Positions 1 to 5,880 of a DNA stretch of 6,947 nucleotides are shown one piece after another. Both the position numbers and the translations under genes were made by a program. The notes under the pieces were generated by a model. It made no database searches. It had not been told where the DNA came from and was given only the letters and a program-made list of their open reading frames with translations. Location: contig CAJWOB010000136.1 of the NCBI GenBank assembly GCA_913043885.1, positions 1 through 6,947 on the forward strand. Direction: 5' to 3'. Origin of the DNA: an uncultured Spirochaetaceae bacterium (GTDB lineage: Bacteria; Spirochaetota; Spirochaetia; SZUA-6; Bin103). How positions within the stretch are numbered: the first letter of the stretch is position 1; every line of letters begins with the position of its first letter.

Positions 1-1
1 G

Positions 2-1294
2 ATCGGCGATCTTCTTCAGTCGCCGGCTCTCGAGGGCAGTACCATCGTGCTGCACGACATCGATGCCACGGCACTGGGCGCGGTCGAGAAGAAGGCCACG
101 GCGTACGTCGAGCAGAAGGCCCTCCGCTACACGATCGAGGCGACCACCGACCGCCCCGCCGCGCTGAAGGGGGCGACGTTCGTCATCATCGCGATAGAGG
201 TGGGTGACCGGTTCGCTCTTTGGGAGCAGGACTGGATGGTGCCCCTCCAGAACGGCATCCGCCAGGTGTACGGCGAGAATGGCGGCCCCGGCGGACTGTT
301 CCACGCCCTCCGCATCACGCCGCCGATCCTGGAGATCTGCGCCGACATCCAGGCCCACTGCCCAGCGGCCCACATCTTCAACTACAGCAACCCGATGAGC
401 CGGATCTGCACCACGGTGGCGCGGAAGTTTCCCGATCTTCGCTTCGTCGGTCTGTGCCACGAGATCGCCAACATGTTTCGCCAGCTGCCGCCCATGCTCG
501 GTGTGCCGCTCTCGAACCTCGAGCTCCAGGCGGGCGGGCTCAATCACTTCAGCTTTCTGTTGGAGGTGCGGTATCGGGATAGCGGCAAGGACGCCTACCC
601 CGACGTCCGCGAGCGGGCTGCCGGATTCTACGCCGATCTCTCCGCATCGCTCGGCGAGGCAGCAGCGAAGAGCGGGCGCCACCCGGGTGAGCTCCCGCCG
701 GTGCTGCGCAAGCGAGAACCGGGCTTCGTCGAGCGCGGGCTGTTCATGGAGCTGCTGGACAAGTTCGGCTACCTGCCGATTACGTCGGACAGTCACTTCG
801 GCGAGTACATCCAGTGGGCGCACGAGGTCGCCGATCACCGTGGCATCCGCGACTTCTACCACTGGTACAAGACGATCTCCTCGAACCGCGCCACCGCGCA
901 GATCCACAGCGATGGCTATCGTGAGCGCGTGGTGCCGATTATCGAGGGGATCCTCGCCGACTCGGGGGTCGAGGAGGCGGCGGTCAACGTGCCGAACGCC
1001 GGACCCCTTATCGCCGACCTGCCAGAGTTCATCGTGGTGGAGGTACCGGCCCGTCTGCGACGCGAGGGGCCGGTGGGTGTGGCGCTCGGCGCGCTACCGC
1101 GTGGCGTTGCCGGGCTGCTGAGCAACCAGGTGGCGATCCACGACCTGACGGCCGAGGCGGTGCTTACCGGCTCGCGCGCGGCGGCGCTGCAGGCGCTGTT
1201 GGTCGATCCGGTGGTGGACAGCGTACGGGCGGCTGAGGCGTCGCTGGCGACGATCCTGGATCTACAGGCGCCCTACCTCGGCTACCTCAGATAG
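2..1294 (+). CDS. Glycoside hydrolase family 4 (alpha-galactosidase / 6-phospho-glycosidase type), 5' partial
   Basis: This gene encodes an NAD+- and divalent-metal-dependent glycosidase of family GH4, which cleaves alpha- or beta-glycosides by a redox elimination mechanism, probably in the cytoplasm. The frame is open from base 2 and the first residues (IGDLLQSPALEGSTIVLHDID) match the family just after its N-terminal dinucleotide-binding loop, so the true start lies left of the window; the GTG at 47 is internal. 430 residues are visible. Family landmarks are NYSNPMSR (380-403), the metal-ligand Cys-His pair in GLCHE (Cys 455-457, His 458-460), the second metal-ligand His in GGLNHF (His 545-547), and SDSHFGEYI near 785-813. 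The C-terminal half (NAGPLIADLP onward, then AGLLSNQ) is also typical of the family. The substrate cannot be told from sequence: GH4 includes alpha-galactosidases, alpha-glucosidases, alpha-galacturonidases and 6-phospho-glucosidases. The 3' end overlaps the convergent GTPase gene by 13 bp. Confidence 0.93.
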   Translation: MGDLLQSPALEGSTIVLHDIDATALGAVEKKATAYVEQKALRYTIEATTDRPAALKGATFVIIAIEVGDRFALWEQDWMVPLQNGIRQVYGENGGPGGLFHALRITPPILEICADIQAHCPAAHIFNYSNPMSRICTTVARKFPDLRFVGLCHEIANMFRQLPPMLGVPLSNLELQAGGLNHFSFLLEVRYRDSGKDAYPDVRERAAGFYADLSASLGEAAAKSGRHPGELPPVLRKREPGFVERGLFMELLDKFGYLPITSDSHFGEYIQWAHEVADHRGIRDFYHWYKTISSNRATAQIHSDGYRERVVPIIEGILADSGVEEAAVNVPNAGPLIADLPEFIVVEVPARLRREGPVGVALGALPRGVAGLLSNQVAIHDLTAEAVLTGSRAAALQALLVDPVVDSVRAAEASLATILDLQAPYLGYLR

Positions 1295-1296
1295 CC
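1280..1296. repeat. Quasi-palindrome holding both stop codons of two convergent genes
   Basis: The sequence GGCTACCTCAGATAGCC has 5-bp arms, GGCTA and TAGCC. Read rightwards it ends the GH4 gene as Gly-Tyr-Leu-Arg-stop (TAG at 1292-1294). Read leftwards it ends the GTPase gene as Gly-Tyr-Leu-Arg-stop (TAG at 1284-1282). The two proteins therefore share the same last four residues from opposite strands of the same bases. Confidence 0.85.
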
Positions 1297-2214
1297 TGCG
1301 GCCGGGCAGATCGGCCCGGCCAGCAGCTCTTCCAGGCGGCTCTCCAGGCCCAGCTCCTCGATCGCGCGCGCGACGAACACCATCCGCGACTCTGCGACCG
1401 GTTCCGGCCACTCCGCTACGTCGATGCCTGCTAACGTGAGCTGAACGAGGCGTGGCCCCTGGTCGGTGGCCACCACCCCCTTGGCGCGCTCCACCCTGCC
1501 GGCGAGCGAATCCAGCAACTGCAGCAGCGACGCTAGCGGGAGGACTCGTTCGGTTTGCAGGGTGTGGCTGTGGTAATCGTGGTCGTGGCCGTGCACGTGC
1601 CACGTACCCTCGAAGTAGGTCGGGCGCCACTGGTACACCACGGTGCGGTCGATCTGGCAGTGAGCGGCCTCGACGATCAGCGCTCCGAGCTGGCATAGCA
1701 CGTCGACCCGGCGGCGTGCGGCCGCCAGCTCCTCGGTGCCGGCCAGGTCGGCCTTGTTGAGGCTGATGGTGTTGGACTGAATCACCTGGCGCTGCAGCGC
1801 CACCAGGTGACGCTCGTAGCGGCGGAAGGTGCTGGCATCCACCACGCACACCACATCGCCCAACGCCACGCGGCTGCTCAGCGACCCCGAGGCGAACAGC
1901 GTCGGGAACGCGGCCGGCTCGGCCAGGCCGGTGGCCTCCAGGAGGATGGTGTCGGGGCGCTGCTCGTCGACCAGCGCCACCAGCGACTGCTCCAACGGCC
2001 CGCTCAGGGTGCAGCACACGCATCCCGACGCCAGCTCCGTCATCGCGTACCCGGCGCGCTCGACCAGGGTGACGTCCAGCGCTACCTCGCCGAAGTCGTT
2101 GACGACGATGGCGGGGCGGAGCCCCGGCGGGATGTCGGCGAGGGCGCGGTTCAGCAGCGTGGTCTTGCCGGCGCCGAGAAATCCGCTGAGTACGTGGACC
2201 GGCGTAGCGTTCAG
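1282..2214 (-). CDS. COG0523 / G3E-family GTPase (CobW-like metallochaperone), CTG start
   Basis: This gene encodes a P-loop GTPase of the G3E family (CobW, YeiR, ZigA, Nha3 relatives), cytoplasmic proteins that bind metal and are thought to deliver Zn, Co or other ions to client enzymes. Counting from the proposed start (310 residues), the Walker A loop GFLGAGKTT is at 11-19, the family metal-binding CxCC (GCVCC) has cysteines at 65, 67 and 68, the Walker B-region motif EATGLAEP is at 93-100, and the guanine-specificity motif NKAD is at 153-156. A histidine-rich loop (HVHGHDHDYHSH) at 206-217 is a likely metal-binding stretch. The start is inferred: the frame has no ATG or GTG at the right place, but LNATPVHVLSGFLGAGKTT has exactly the usual spacing if the leading CTG (2214-2212) initiates. 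That CTG overlaps the upstream TrpB2 stop as CTGA and has GAGGGG about 11 bases before it. The in-frame ATG at 2331 would add 39 Arg-rich residues antisense in character and is rejected. Second gene of the TrpB2 unit. Confidence 0.9.
   Translation of the reverse strand: MNATPVHVLSGFLGAGKTTLLNRALADIPPGLRPAIVVNDFGEVALDVTLVERAGYAMTELASGCVCCTLSGPLEQSLVALVDEQRPDTILLEATGLAEPAAFPTLFASGSLSSRVALGDVVCVVDASTFRRYERHLVALQRQVIQSNTISLNKADLAGTEELAAARRRVDVLCQLGALIVEAAHCQIDRTVVYQWRPTYFEGTWHVHGHDHDYHSHTLQTERVLPLASLLQLLDSLAGRVERAKGVVATDQGPRLVQLTLAGIDVAEWPEPVAESRMVFVARAIEELGLESRLEELLAGPICPAAGYLR
1300..1321. terminator. GC-rich hairpin after the GH4 stop, possible terminator
   Basis: A perfect 8-bp inverted repeat, GGCCGGGC (1300-1307) and GCCCGGCC (1314-1321), encloses a 6-base loop. 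It starts 5 bases after the GH4 stop codon and lies inside the coding end of the convergent GTPase gene. No T-tract follows on the + strand, so an intrinsic terminator is only a possibility. It may simply reflect high-GC coding sequence (the LLAGPICPAAG tail). Confidence 0.3.
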
Positions 2215-3569
2215 ATGGCCGGCACCCCCTCGAGCGCCGCGGCGATCTTCTCCTCGGTGTGCTCGTAGTTCACCAGCTCGCCGTCGAGGTAGCTGCGGTA
2301 CGCTTTCATGTCGAAGTGGCCGTGGCCGCACAGGTTGAACGCGATCACCTTACTCTCACCGCTCTCCTTGCAGCGCAGCGCCTCGTCGATGGCCACCCGC
2401 AGCGCGTGTGACGGCGCCGGAGCTGGCACGATGCCTTCCGTCCTGGTGAACAGCTGCGCCGCGTCGAACACCGGTATCTGGTGAACCGCCACGGCCTCGA
2501 TCAGCCCCAGCTCGTAGAGATGCGACACGATCGGTGCCATGCCGTGGTAGCGAAGCCCGCCGGCGTGAATGGGGGCGGGCACGAAGCCGTGGCCGAGGGT
2601 GTGCATGCGAATGAGCGGCGTGGTGGCCGCCTCGTCGCCGAAGTCGTAGGTGTAGCGTCCGGCGGTAAGGCTGGGGGCGGCCGCAGGCTCCACGGCAACG
2701 AAGCGGGTGTCGCGCTCACCGCTGATCTTGGCCGCTAGCAGCGGCAGGACGAAGCCGCCAAACGATGAGCCGCCACCGGTGCAGCCGACCACCACGTCCG
2801 GATACTCACCGGCCTGCTCGAACTGCGCCAGCGCCTCCTGGCCGATTACCGTCTGGTGCATCAGCACGTGGTTGAGCACCGATCCCAGGCAATATTTCTT
2901 CTTGCCGTCGCTGGCCACCGCAGCCTCCACCGCCTCGGAGATGGCGATGCCCAGCGACCCCGGCGAATCGGGGTCGCCCTCGAGCACGCGCTTGCCGGCA
3001 GCGGTGCTGGAAGACGGGCTGGCCGTTACCTGCGCGCCGTAGCTCTCCATCATGGTACGCCGGTAGGGCTTGCCGTCGTAGGACACCCGTACCATGTACA
3101 CCTCACACTCCAGGTCGAGGAACGCGCACGCCATCGCCATGGCGCTCCCCCACTGGCCGGCGCCGGTCTCGGTGGTCAGATGGGTGATGCCCTCCTCGCG
3201 GTTGTAGTACGCCTGGGGCACTGCGGTGTTGGGCTTGTGCGAGCCCACCGGAGAGACTCCCTCGTACTTGTAGTAGAGGTGGGCGGGGGTATCGAGGGCC
3301 TGCTCCAGTCGCCTGGCCCGCACCAATGGCGTGGGGCGCCAGAGTCGGTACATGTCGCGCACGGTCTCCGGGATGTCGACGTAGCGATCCTGGCTGACCT
3401 CCTGCTTGATCAGCTCCATCGGGAATAGCGGGGCAAGGTCCTCCGGACCGATGGGCTCCTTGGTACCCGGGTGAATCACCGGCGGTAGCGGCTCGGGGAG
3501 GTCGGCCTGGACGTTGTACCAGGCGGTAGGGATGGCGGATTCGGCAAGCTCAAAGCGTGAACGTTCCAT
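2211..3569 (-). CDS. trpB2: Tryptophan synthase beta chain-like enzyme, TrpB2 type
   Basis: This gene encodes a PLP-dependent enzyme of the TrpB2 subfamily, which condenses indole with L-serine to give tryptophan and often works without a TrpA partner; an indole-salvage role is usually inferred. The product is 452 residues, the usual subfamily length. It carries the TrpB2-type N-terminal section (about 1-75), the PLP lysine in GSHKPNTA (Lys112), TETGAGQWG at 132-140 with the catalytic-type Glu134, the TrpB2 hallmark section VSYDGKPYRRTMM (162-174) leading into PGSLGIAISEAVE, the phosphate-binding loop CTGGGSSFGG (263-272), and the C-terminal TEGIVPAPAPSHAL (377-390). In that last motif a usually conserved Glu (PAPES or PALES in relatives) appears to be Ala385. 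The ATG at 3569-3567 is chosen because MERSRFEL matches the normal length and GGAG lies 7 bases upstream. The frame stays open to 3908, but that extension is antisense to trmO. No trpA is visible. The stop overlaps the GTPase start. Confidence 0.95.
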   Translation of the reverse strand: MERSRFELAESAIPTAWYNVQADLPEPLPPVIHPGTKEPIGPEDLAPLFPMELIKQEVSQDRYVDIPETVRDMYRLWRPTPLVRARRLEQALDTPAHLYYKYEGVSPVGSHKPNTAVPQAYYNREEGITHLTTETGAGQWGSAMAMACAFLDLECEVYMVRVSYDGKPYRRTMMESYGAQVTASPSSSTAAGKRVLEGDPDSPGSLGIAISEAVEAAVASDGKKKYCLGSVLNHVLMHQTVIGQEALAQFEQAGEYPDVVVGCTGGGSSFGGFVLPLLAAKISGERDTRFVAVEPAAAPSLTAGRYTYDFGDEAATTPLIRMHTLGHGFVPAPIHAGGLRYHGMAPIVSHLYELGLIEAVAVHQIPVFDAAQLFTRTEGIVPAPAPSHALRVAIDEALRCKESGESKVIAFNLCGHGHFDMKAYRSYLDGELVNYEHTEEKIAAALEGVPAI

Positions 3570-3603
3570 ATAGGGCTCCGTGTGAGATAAGGCTCCGTGT
3601 GAG
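3570..3603 (-). repeat. 17-bp tandem duplication carrying the TrpB2 ribosome-binding site
   Basis: On the minus strand two adjacent 17-base units, CTCACACGGAGCCTTAT (3603-3587) and CTCACACGGAGCCCTAT (3586-3570), differ at one base and run directly into the TrpB2 ATG. Each contains the Shine-Dalgarno core GGAG. Only the start-proximal copy is at functional spacing; the other lies about 24 bases from the ATG. The array looks like a recent slippage or unequal-exchange duplication. Confidence 0.85.
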
Positions 3604-3683
3604 CTTGCCCCGGGGGACGACGCCCCCTTATCGGAGGAACCCCTATTGGACTGGCGGCGCCGCGGGATCGAACGTGTGCGCTC
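3604..3683. promoter_or_regulatory. Divergent intergenic region between TrpB2 and trmO
   Basis: These 80 bases, with the adjoining repeat, are the only space from which both TrpB2 (leftward) and trmO (rightward) could be transcribed. I see no convincing -10/-35 pair on either strand. The region contains a 5-bp GC hairpin, GGGGG (3612-3616) and CCCCC (3623-3627) around a 6-base loop, overlapping the palindrome CCCCGGGG (3608-3615). The assignment rests on position only. Confidence 0.45.
3633..3638 (+). promoter_or_regulatory. Strong Shine-Dalgarno GGAGGA upstream of trmO, with no standard start at normal spacing
   Basis: GGAGGA is the best ribosome-binding sequence in the trmO upstream region, but it lies 45 bases before the trmO ATG (3684). 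At functional spacing it faces an ATT (3645), in frame with trmO and without intervening stops, and a TTG (3646) in a different frame that does not encode a recognisable protein. If used with ATT or the in-frame CTG at 3651, TrmO would gain 13 or 11 residues. Confidence 0.4.
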
Positions 3684-4100
3684 ATGCAACCGGTCGGCGT
3701 CGTCCGCAGCCCCTATCAGAGCGAGGATCAGATCCCCAAGGGCGCAGGTGTCGAGCACCGCGCGGAGGGCATCCTCGAGCTGCTCCCCAAGTTTGGCGAC
3801 GGCCTTACCGACATCGAGGGCTTCTCGCACCTGTTCGTCGTGTGGGTGTTCGACCGTGCGTCCGGCTATGAGCTGCTCGTCACCCCGCCGACCGACACCC
3901 GCCCACACGGCGTATTCGCCACCCGCATGCCCCGCCGCCCCAACCCGATCGGGCTCACGGTGGTCGCGCTACTGGACCGCGATCGGAACCGGCTCCGCGT
4001 GCGCGGCGTGGACATGCTCGATGGATCCCCGATCCTCGATATCAAGCCCTACCTGTCGAGCGTCCCGGATGAGGAGCTGCGGCGCGGATGGCTCGACTAG
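3684..4100 (+). CDS. trmO: tRNA (N6-threonylcarbamoyladenosine-37 N6)-methyltransferase, TrmO/TsaA family, short form
   Basis: TrmO (formerly YaeB/TsaA) uses S-adenosylmethionine to methylate N6 of the t6A base at position 37 of certain tRNAs, tuning threonine-codon decoding. The 138-residue product opens with PVGVVRSPYQ (3-12), the family's first strand motif. It continues with GFSHLFVVWVFD (46-57), the signature PHGVFATRMPRRPNPIGLT (74-92), and DMLDGSPILDIKPYL near the C-terminus. It corresponds to the beta-barrel catalytic domain alone; the E. coli protein is about 235 residues with an extra C-terminal domain, and short forms like this are common in other lineages. The ATG at 3684 fits family alignments, but no Shine-Dalgarno precedes it at normal distance, so either a leaderless start or an upstream ATT/CTG start is possible. 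Its TAG overlaps the stop of the convergent downstream fragment in CTAG. Confidence 0.92.
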   Translation: MQPVGVVRSPYQSEDQIPKGAGVEHRAEGILELLPKFGDGLTDIEGFSHLFVVWVFDRASGYELLVTPPTDTRPHGVFATRMPRRPNPIGLTVVALLDRDRNRLRVRGVDMLDGSPILDIKPYLSSVPDEELRRGWLD

Positions 4101-4514
4101 CGGCGGGAGATCTCGAGCTCGTCCATCGAGAGCCGCCCGCTGACCTCGCGCGAAAAGCCGACGAACGAGAAACCGTAGCTCTGCTGCTCCTTCAACAACG
4201 AGCTCAGCGGCGCAGGGTTGGCGGGGTCGAGCGACCAGCTGTGATGCCACTGCGACTCGTCATCCGGCAGAGTCACCCTGTTCGGCTCCGCGGCCCAGCC
4301 CCCGTCGGAGACCGCCAGCGGCTGGCCGGTCAGATGCCAGCGGGTATGCGCCCCGTGGATCCAGAAGTAGCACGCGGCGCCGTCGAGCTCGAGGCCATCG
4401 CCGCTCCCGACTGGAAGCCTGCTCGCAGACGGAGGCGACCGTGCCCAACCGGGCGCTGATATGGTAGAAGTCGCACCACTGCTCAACCCACCGCAATTCG
4501 GATGACGGATACAC
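4097..4514 (-). pseudogene. Frame-broken C-terminal fragment of an unidentified protein, possibly a jelly-roll domain
   Basis: Two minus-strand frames, each rich in G/C-ending codons, succeed one another. The first runs from about 4500 (LRWVEQWCDFYHISARLGTV then ASVCEQASSRE). The second runs from about 4405 to the stop at 4099-4097 (GDGLELDGAACYFWIHGAHT, ending GFSFVGFSREVSG and LSMDELEISRR). Removing one base between about 4395 and 4432, for example in CGGGAG or CGGCG, joins them into roughly 137 residues. The alternating aromatic pattern and the ending GFxFVGFSxxVxGxLxxDExxI resemble the last strands of a concanavalin-like (LamG-type) jelly-roll, but I cannot name the family. There is no signal peptide, no good start codon and no Shine-Dalgarno; the only in-frame start candidate is the GTG at 4514, which overlaps the divergent GNAT start. 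I read this as the tail of a longer gene whose 5' end is gone. Confidence 0.5.
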
Positions 4515-5635
4515 ACGAAGAGGTCCTCCACGAAGAGCAGCTACACGGGCGCTATCAGTATGTGGAGAAGCGCATCGAGCCGAATTTGAGCTTCCCGACC
4601 CGCAGGTGCTCTCTGACGACTCAGGGCGAGGAGGAACCGATCTGCAAGCTGGACCTGCTCTCCTTCGAGCTGCGGTTCGGCGCCACCGCCATCGAGGTAG
4701 AGGGACTCGGGGGTGTACAGACCATGCCGGAGCACCGTCGCCGCGGGCACATGGCCGCCCTCATGGACCACGCGCTCGGCAGAGCCACTGAGCGGGTGGG
4801 CGCCGCTTTCCTGTTCGGTATTGGTCGCTTCTACCATCGCTGGGGATTCGTTCCCGTCGTGCCAGATACCAGCATGACCCTCGAGACCGCCGACGTAGAG
4901 CGCACCAACGGCGCTGCGCCCCGCCTCGTCGAGGGAAGCACCGACGACCTCGCCGATGCGATTGCCCTCTACAACGACGTGCACGGGCAGCGGCCGTGCA
5001 CCGTCAAGCGCGGCTCATCGTGGAATCGACTCGCGCCAGACGAGACCTGGCAGCCCGGCCCGGAGTGGTACGTGTGGCGGCACCGGGGCGAGCTCCTCGC
5101 ATACGTGGTCCTGCGCGGCCACTATGCCGGGTGGGGACCACGGGAGATCGTCGCCCGTGAGCTATGCGCCCGCGAGCCGGAGCACGCTTCCGGCGTCTTA
5201 CGAGTGCTGTCACGTTGGGCGGTCGCCGCTCACCGCCAGAAGCTCGAGGTGGCCGAGCCGGTCGACTCCGCCGCCGGCGTGGCGGCTCGGCGGTTCGGCT
5301 GCACGGTCGAGCACAAGTACTACGCGACCGGGTTCTGTATGGGTGTGACTCTGGATCGTGCCCGGTGGCTTGGCGTGCTCCAGCCGGAGCTCGAGCGGCG
5401 TGGACAGGCTCACCGCCTCGAGCAGACTAAGTCGCGGGCGGCGTGTGCCGCGTTGCTGGCTGGTGAGCTGGTGCCCGACAACGGGACCCTGCTGCAGCTG
5501 ATGGTCGGCTACGTCGGTTACCGCGACGCCGGTGTGTCGAGCGGTGGCCATGAGGAGGCGTTGCGTGCCTGGTTCGCCGGCACCGCCACCGAGACGCTGC
5601 CGGCACCGCACTCGCACCGCCTCGACCGCTACTGA
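4502..5635 (+). CDS. Large GNAT-family N-acetyltransferase, two GNAT-like halves, N-terminus doubtful
   Basis: The 377-residue product resembles bacterial GNAT proteins of about 380-400 residues with tandem acetyltransferase folds, a layout also seen in Eis-like enzymes. Acetyl-CoA would be the donor; the acceptor is unknown. The first half holds strands ICKLDLLSFELRFGATAIEV (47-66) and motif A, GGVQTMPEHRRRGHMAALM (70-88), with the pyrophosphate-binding RRRGHM, then FLFGIGRFYHRWGF (103-116). The second half begins near RLVEGSTDDLADAIALYN and includes PEWYVWRHRGELLAYVVLRG and a degenerate acetyl-CoA region. The end, LLQLMVGYVGYRDAG to LDRY, is typical of these long GNATs. The ATG at 4502 has no Shine-Dalgarno, and an in-frame TGA at 4457-4459 limits extension. 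The usual first GNAT strand and helix seem reduced, so the 5' end may have been lost. A 14-codon ORF (4461-4505) overlaps the start as ATGA. The 3' end overlaps the convergent kinase remnant by 7 bp. Confidence 0.82.
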   Translation: MTDTHEEVLHEEQLHGRYQYVEKRIEPNLSFPTRRCSLTTQGEEEPICKLDLLSFELRFGATAIEVEGLGGVQTMPEHRRRGHMAALMDHALGRATERVGAAFLFGIGRFYHRWGFVPVVPDTSMTLETADVERTNGAAPRLVEGSTDDLADAIALYNDVHGQRPCTVKRGSSWNRLAPDETWQPGPEWYVWRHRGELLAYVVLRGHYAGWGPREIVARELCAREPEHASGVLRVLSRWAVAAHRQKLEVAEPVDSAAGVAARRFGCTVEHKYYATGFCMGVTLDRARWLGVLQPELERRGQAHRLEQTKSRAACAALLAGELVPDNGTLLQLMVGYVGYRDAGVSSGGHEEALRAWFAGTATETLPAPHSHRLDRY

Positions 5636-5880
5636 TTCGCGTCGGGGGCGTTGTCGATCATATCGAGGAGCCGCTGCCGCTCTTGCCCAATACCCACGGC
5701 CAGGCGCATGGCCGCTACCGGCACCAGCCAGGCGTCGGTGTCGGCCTGCCGCATGCCTGTGTTCCTCTTGTAGCCGGTGAGGTAGTCCGCGTACACGAGG
5801 CTGCGGGTGGCCCGGATGATGAGACGAATGACACCGAGGGGAGGCAGCGCGGCGCTCTCTCGCATCAGCGCCAGCGGGGG
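5629..5880 (-). pseudogene. C-terminal remnant of an aminoglycoside-phosphotransferase-like (APH) kinase
   Basis: The last ~80 codons of a minus-strand frame ending at TAG 5631-5629 show clear coding bias. They match the tail of APH/choline-kinase-fold phosphotransferases: LALMRESAALPPLGVIRLII, then YADYLTGYKR, then the landmark DAWLVPVAAMRLAVGIGQER followed by LLDMI. Such kinases are normally about 250-350 residues; the nucleotide loop and catalytic HGDxxxxN / DW motifs are absent, and the region just upstream (5881-5927) has no recognisable kinase sequence. An ATG at 5865-5863 could give a 78-residue product, but it would lack the whole active site. The frame happens to continue from the disrupted GNAT gene upstream, giving a misleading 285-codon ORF. 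Most likely a gene truncated by deletion or rearrangement. Confidence 0.7.

Noticed and set aside
1262..2023. 253-codon minus-strand ORF inside the GTPase gene
   Set aside because: Arg/Gly/Ala-rich shadow in another frame of a clearly recognised COG0523 gene.
2205..2230. Programmed frameshift producing a TrpB2-GTPase fusion
   Set aside because: No slippery heptamer precedes the TGA, and each protein has normal ends for its family; stop-start coupling explains the overlap better.
2215..2331. Extension of the GTPase to the ATG at 2331 (349 residues)
   Set aside because: The added 39 residues are Arg/Gly-rich, overlap the TrpB2 coding end in another frame, and have no counterpart in COG0523 proteins, which start just before the P-loop.
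3608..3627. Attenuator or riboswitch in the TrpB2 leader
   Set aside because: Only one 5-bp GC hairpin is visible, with no Trp-codon leader peptide, T-box-like motif or T-tract; it is noted as a hairpin only.
3570..3908. N-terminal extension of TrpB2 to 3908 (565 codons in total)
   Set aside because: The extra residues have no TrpB2 similarity, are antisense to trmO, and the ATG at 3569 has a good Shine-Dalgarno and gives the family length.
3646..4143. 165-codon ORF from TTG 3646 with GGAGGA upstream
   Set aside because: The product is a Ser/Arg/Thr-rich shadow of trmO with no recognisable domain; TrmO in the adjacent frame is unmistakable.
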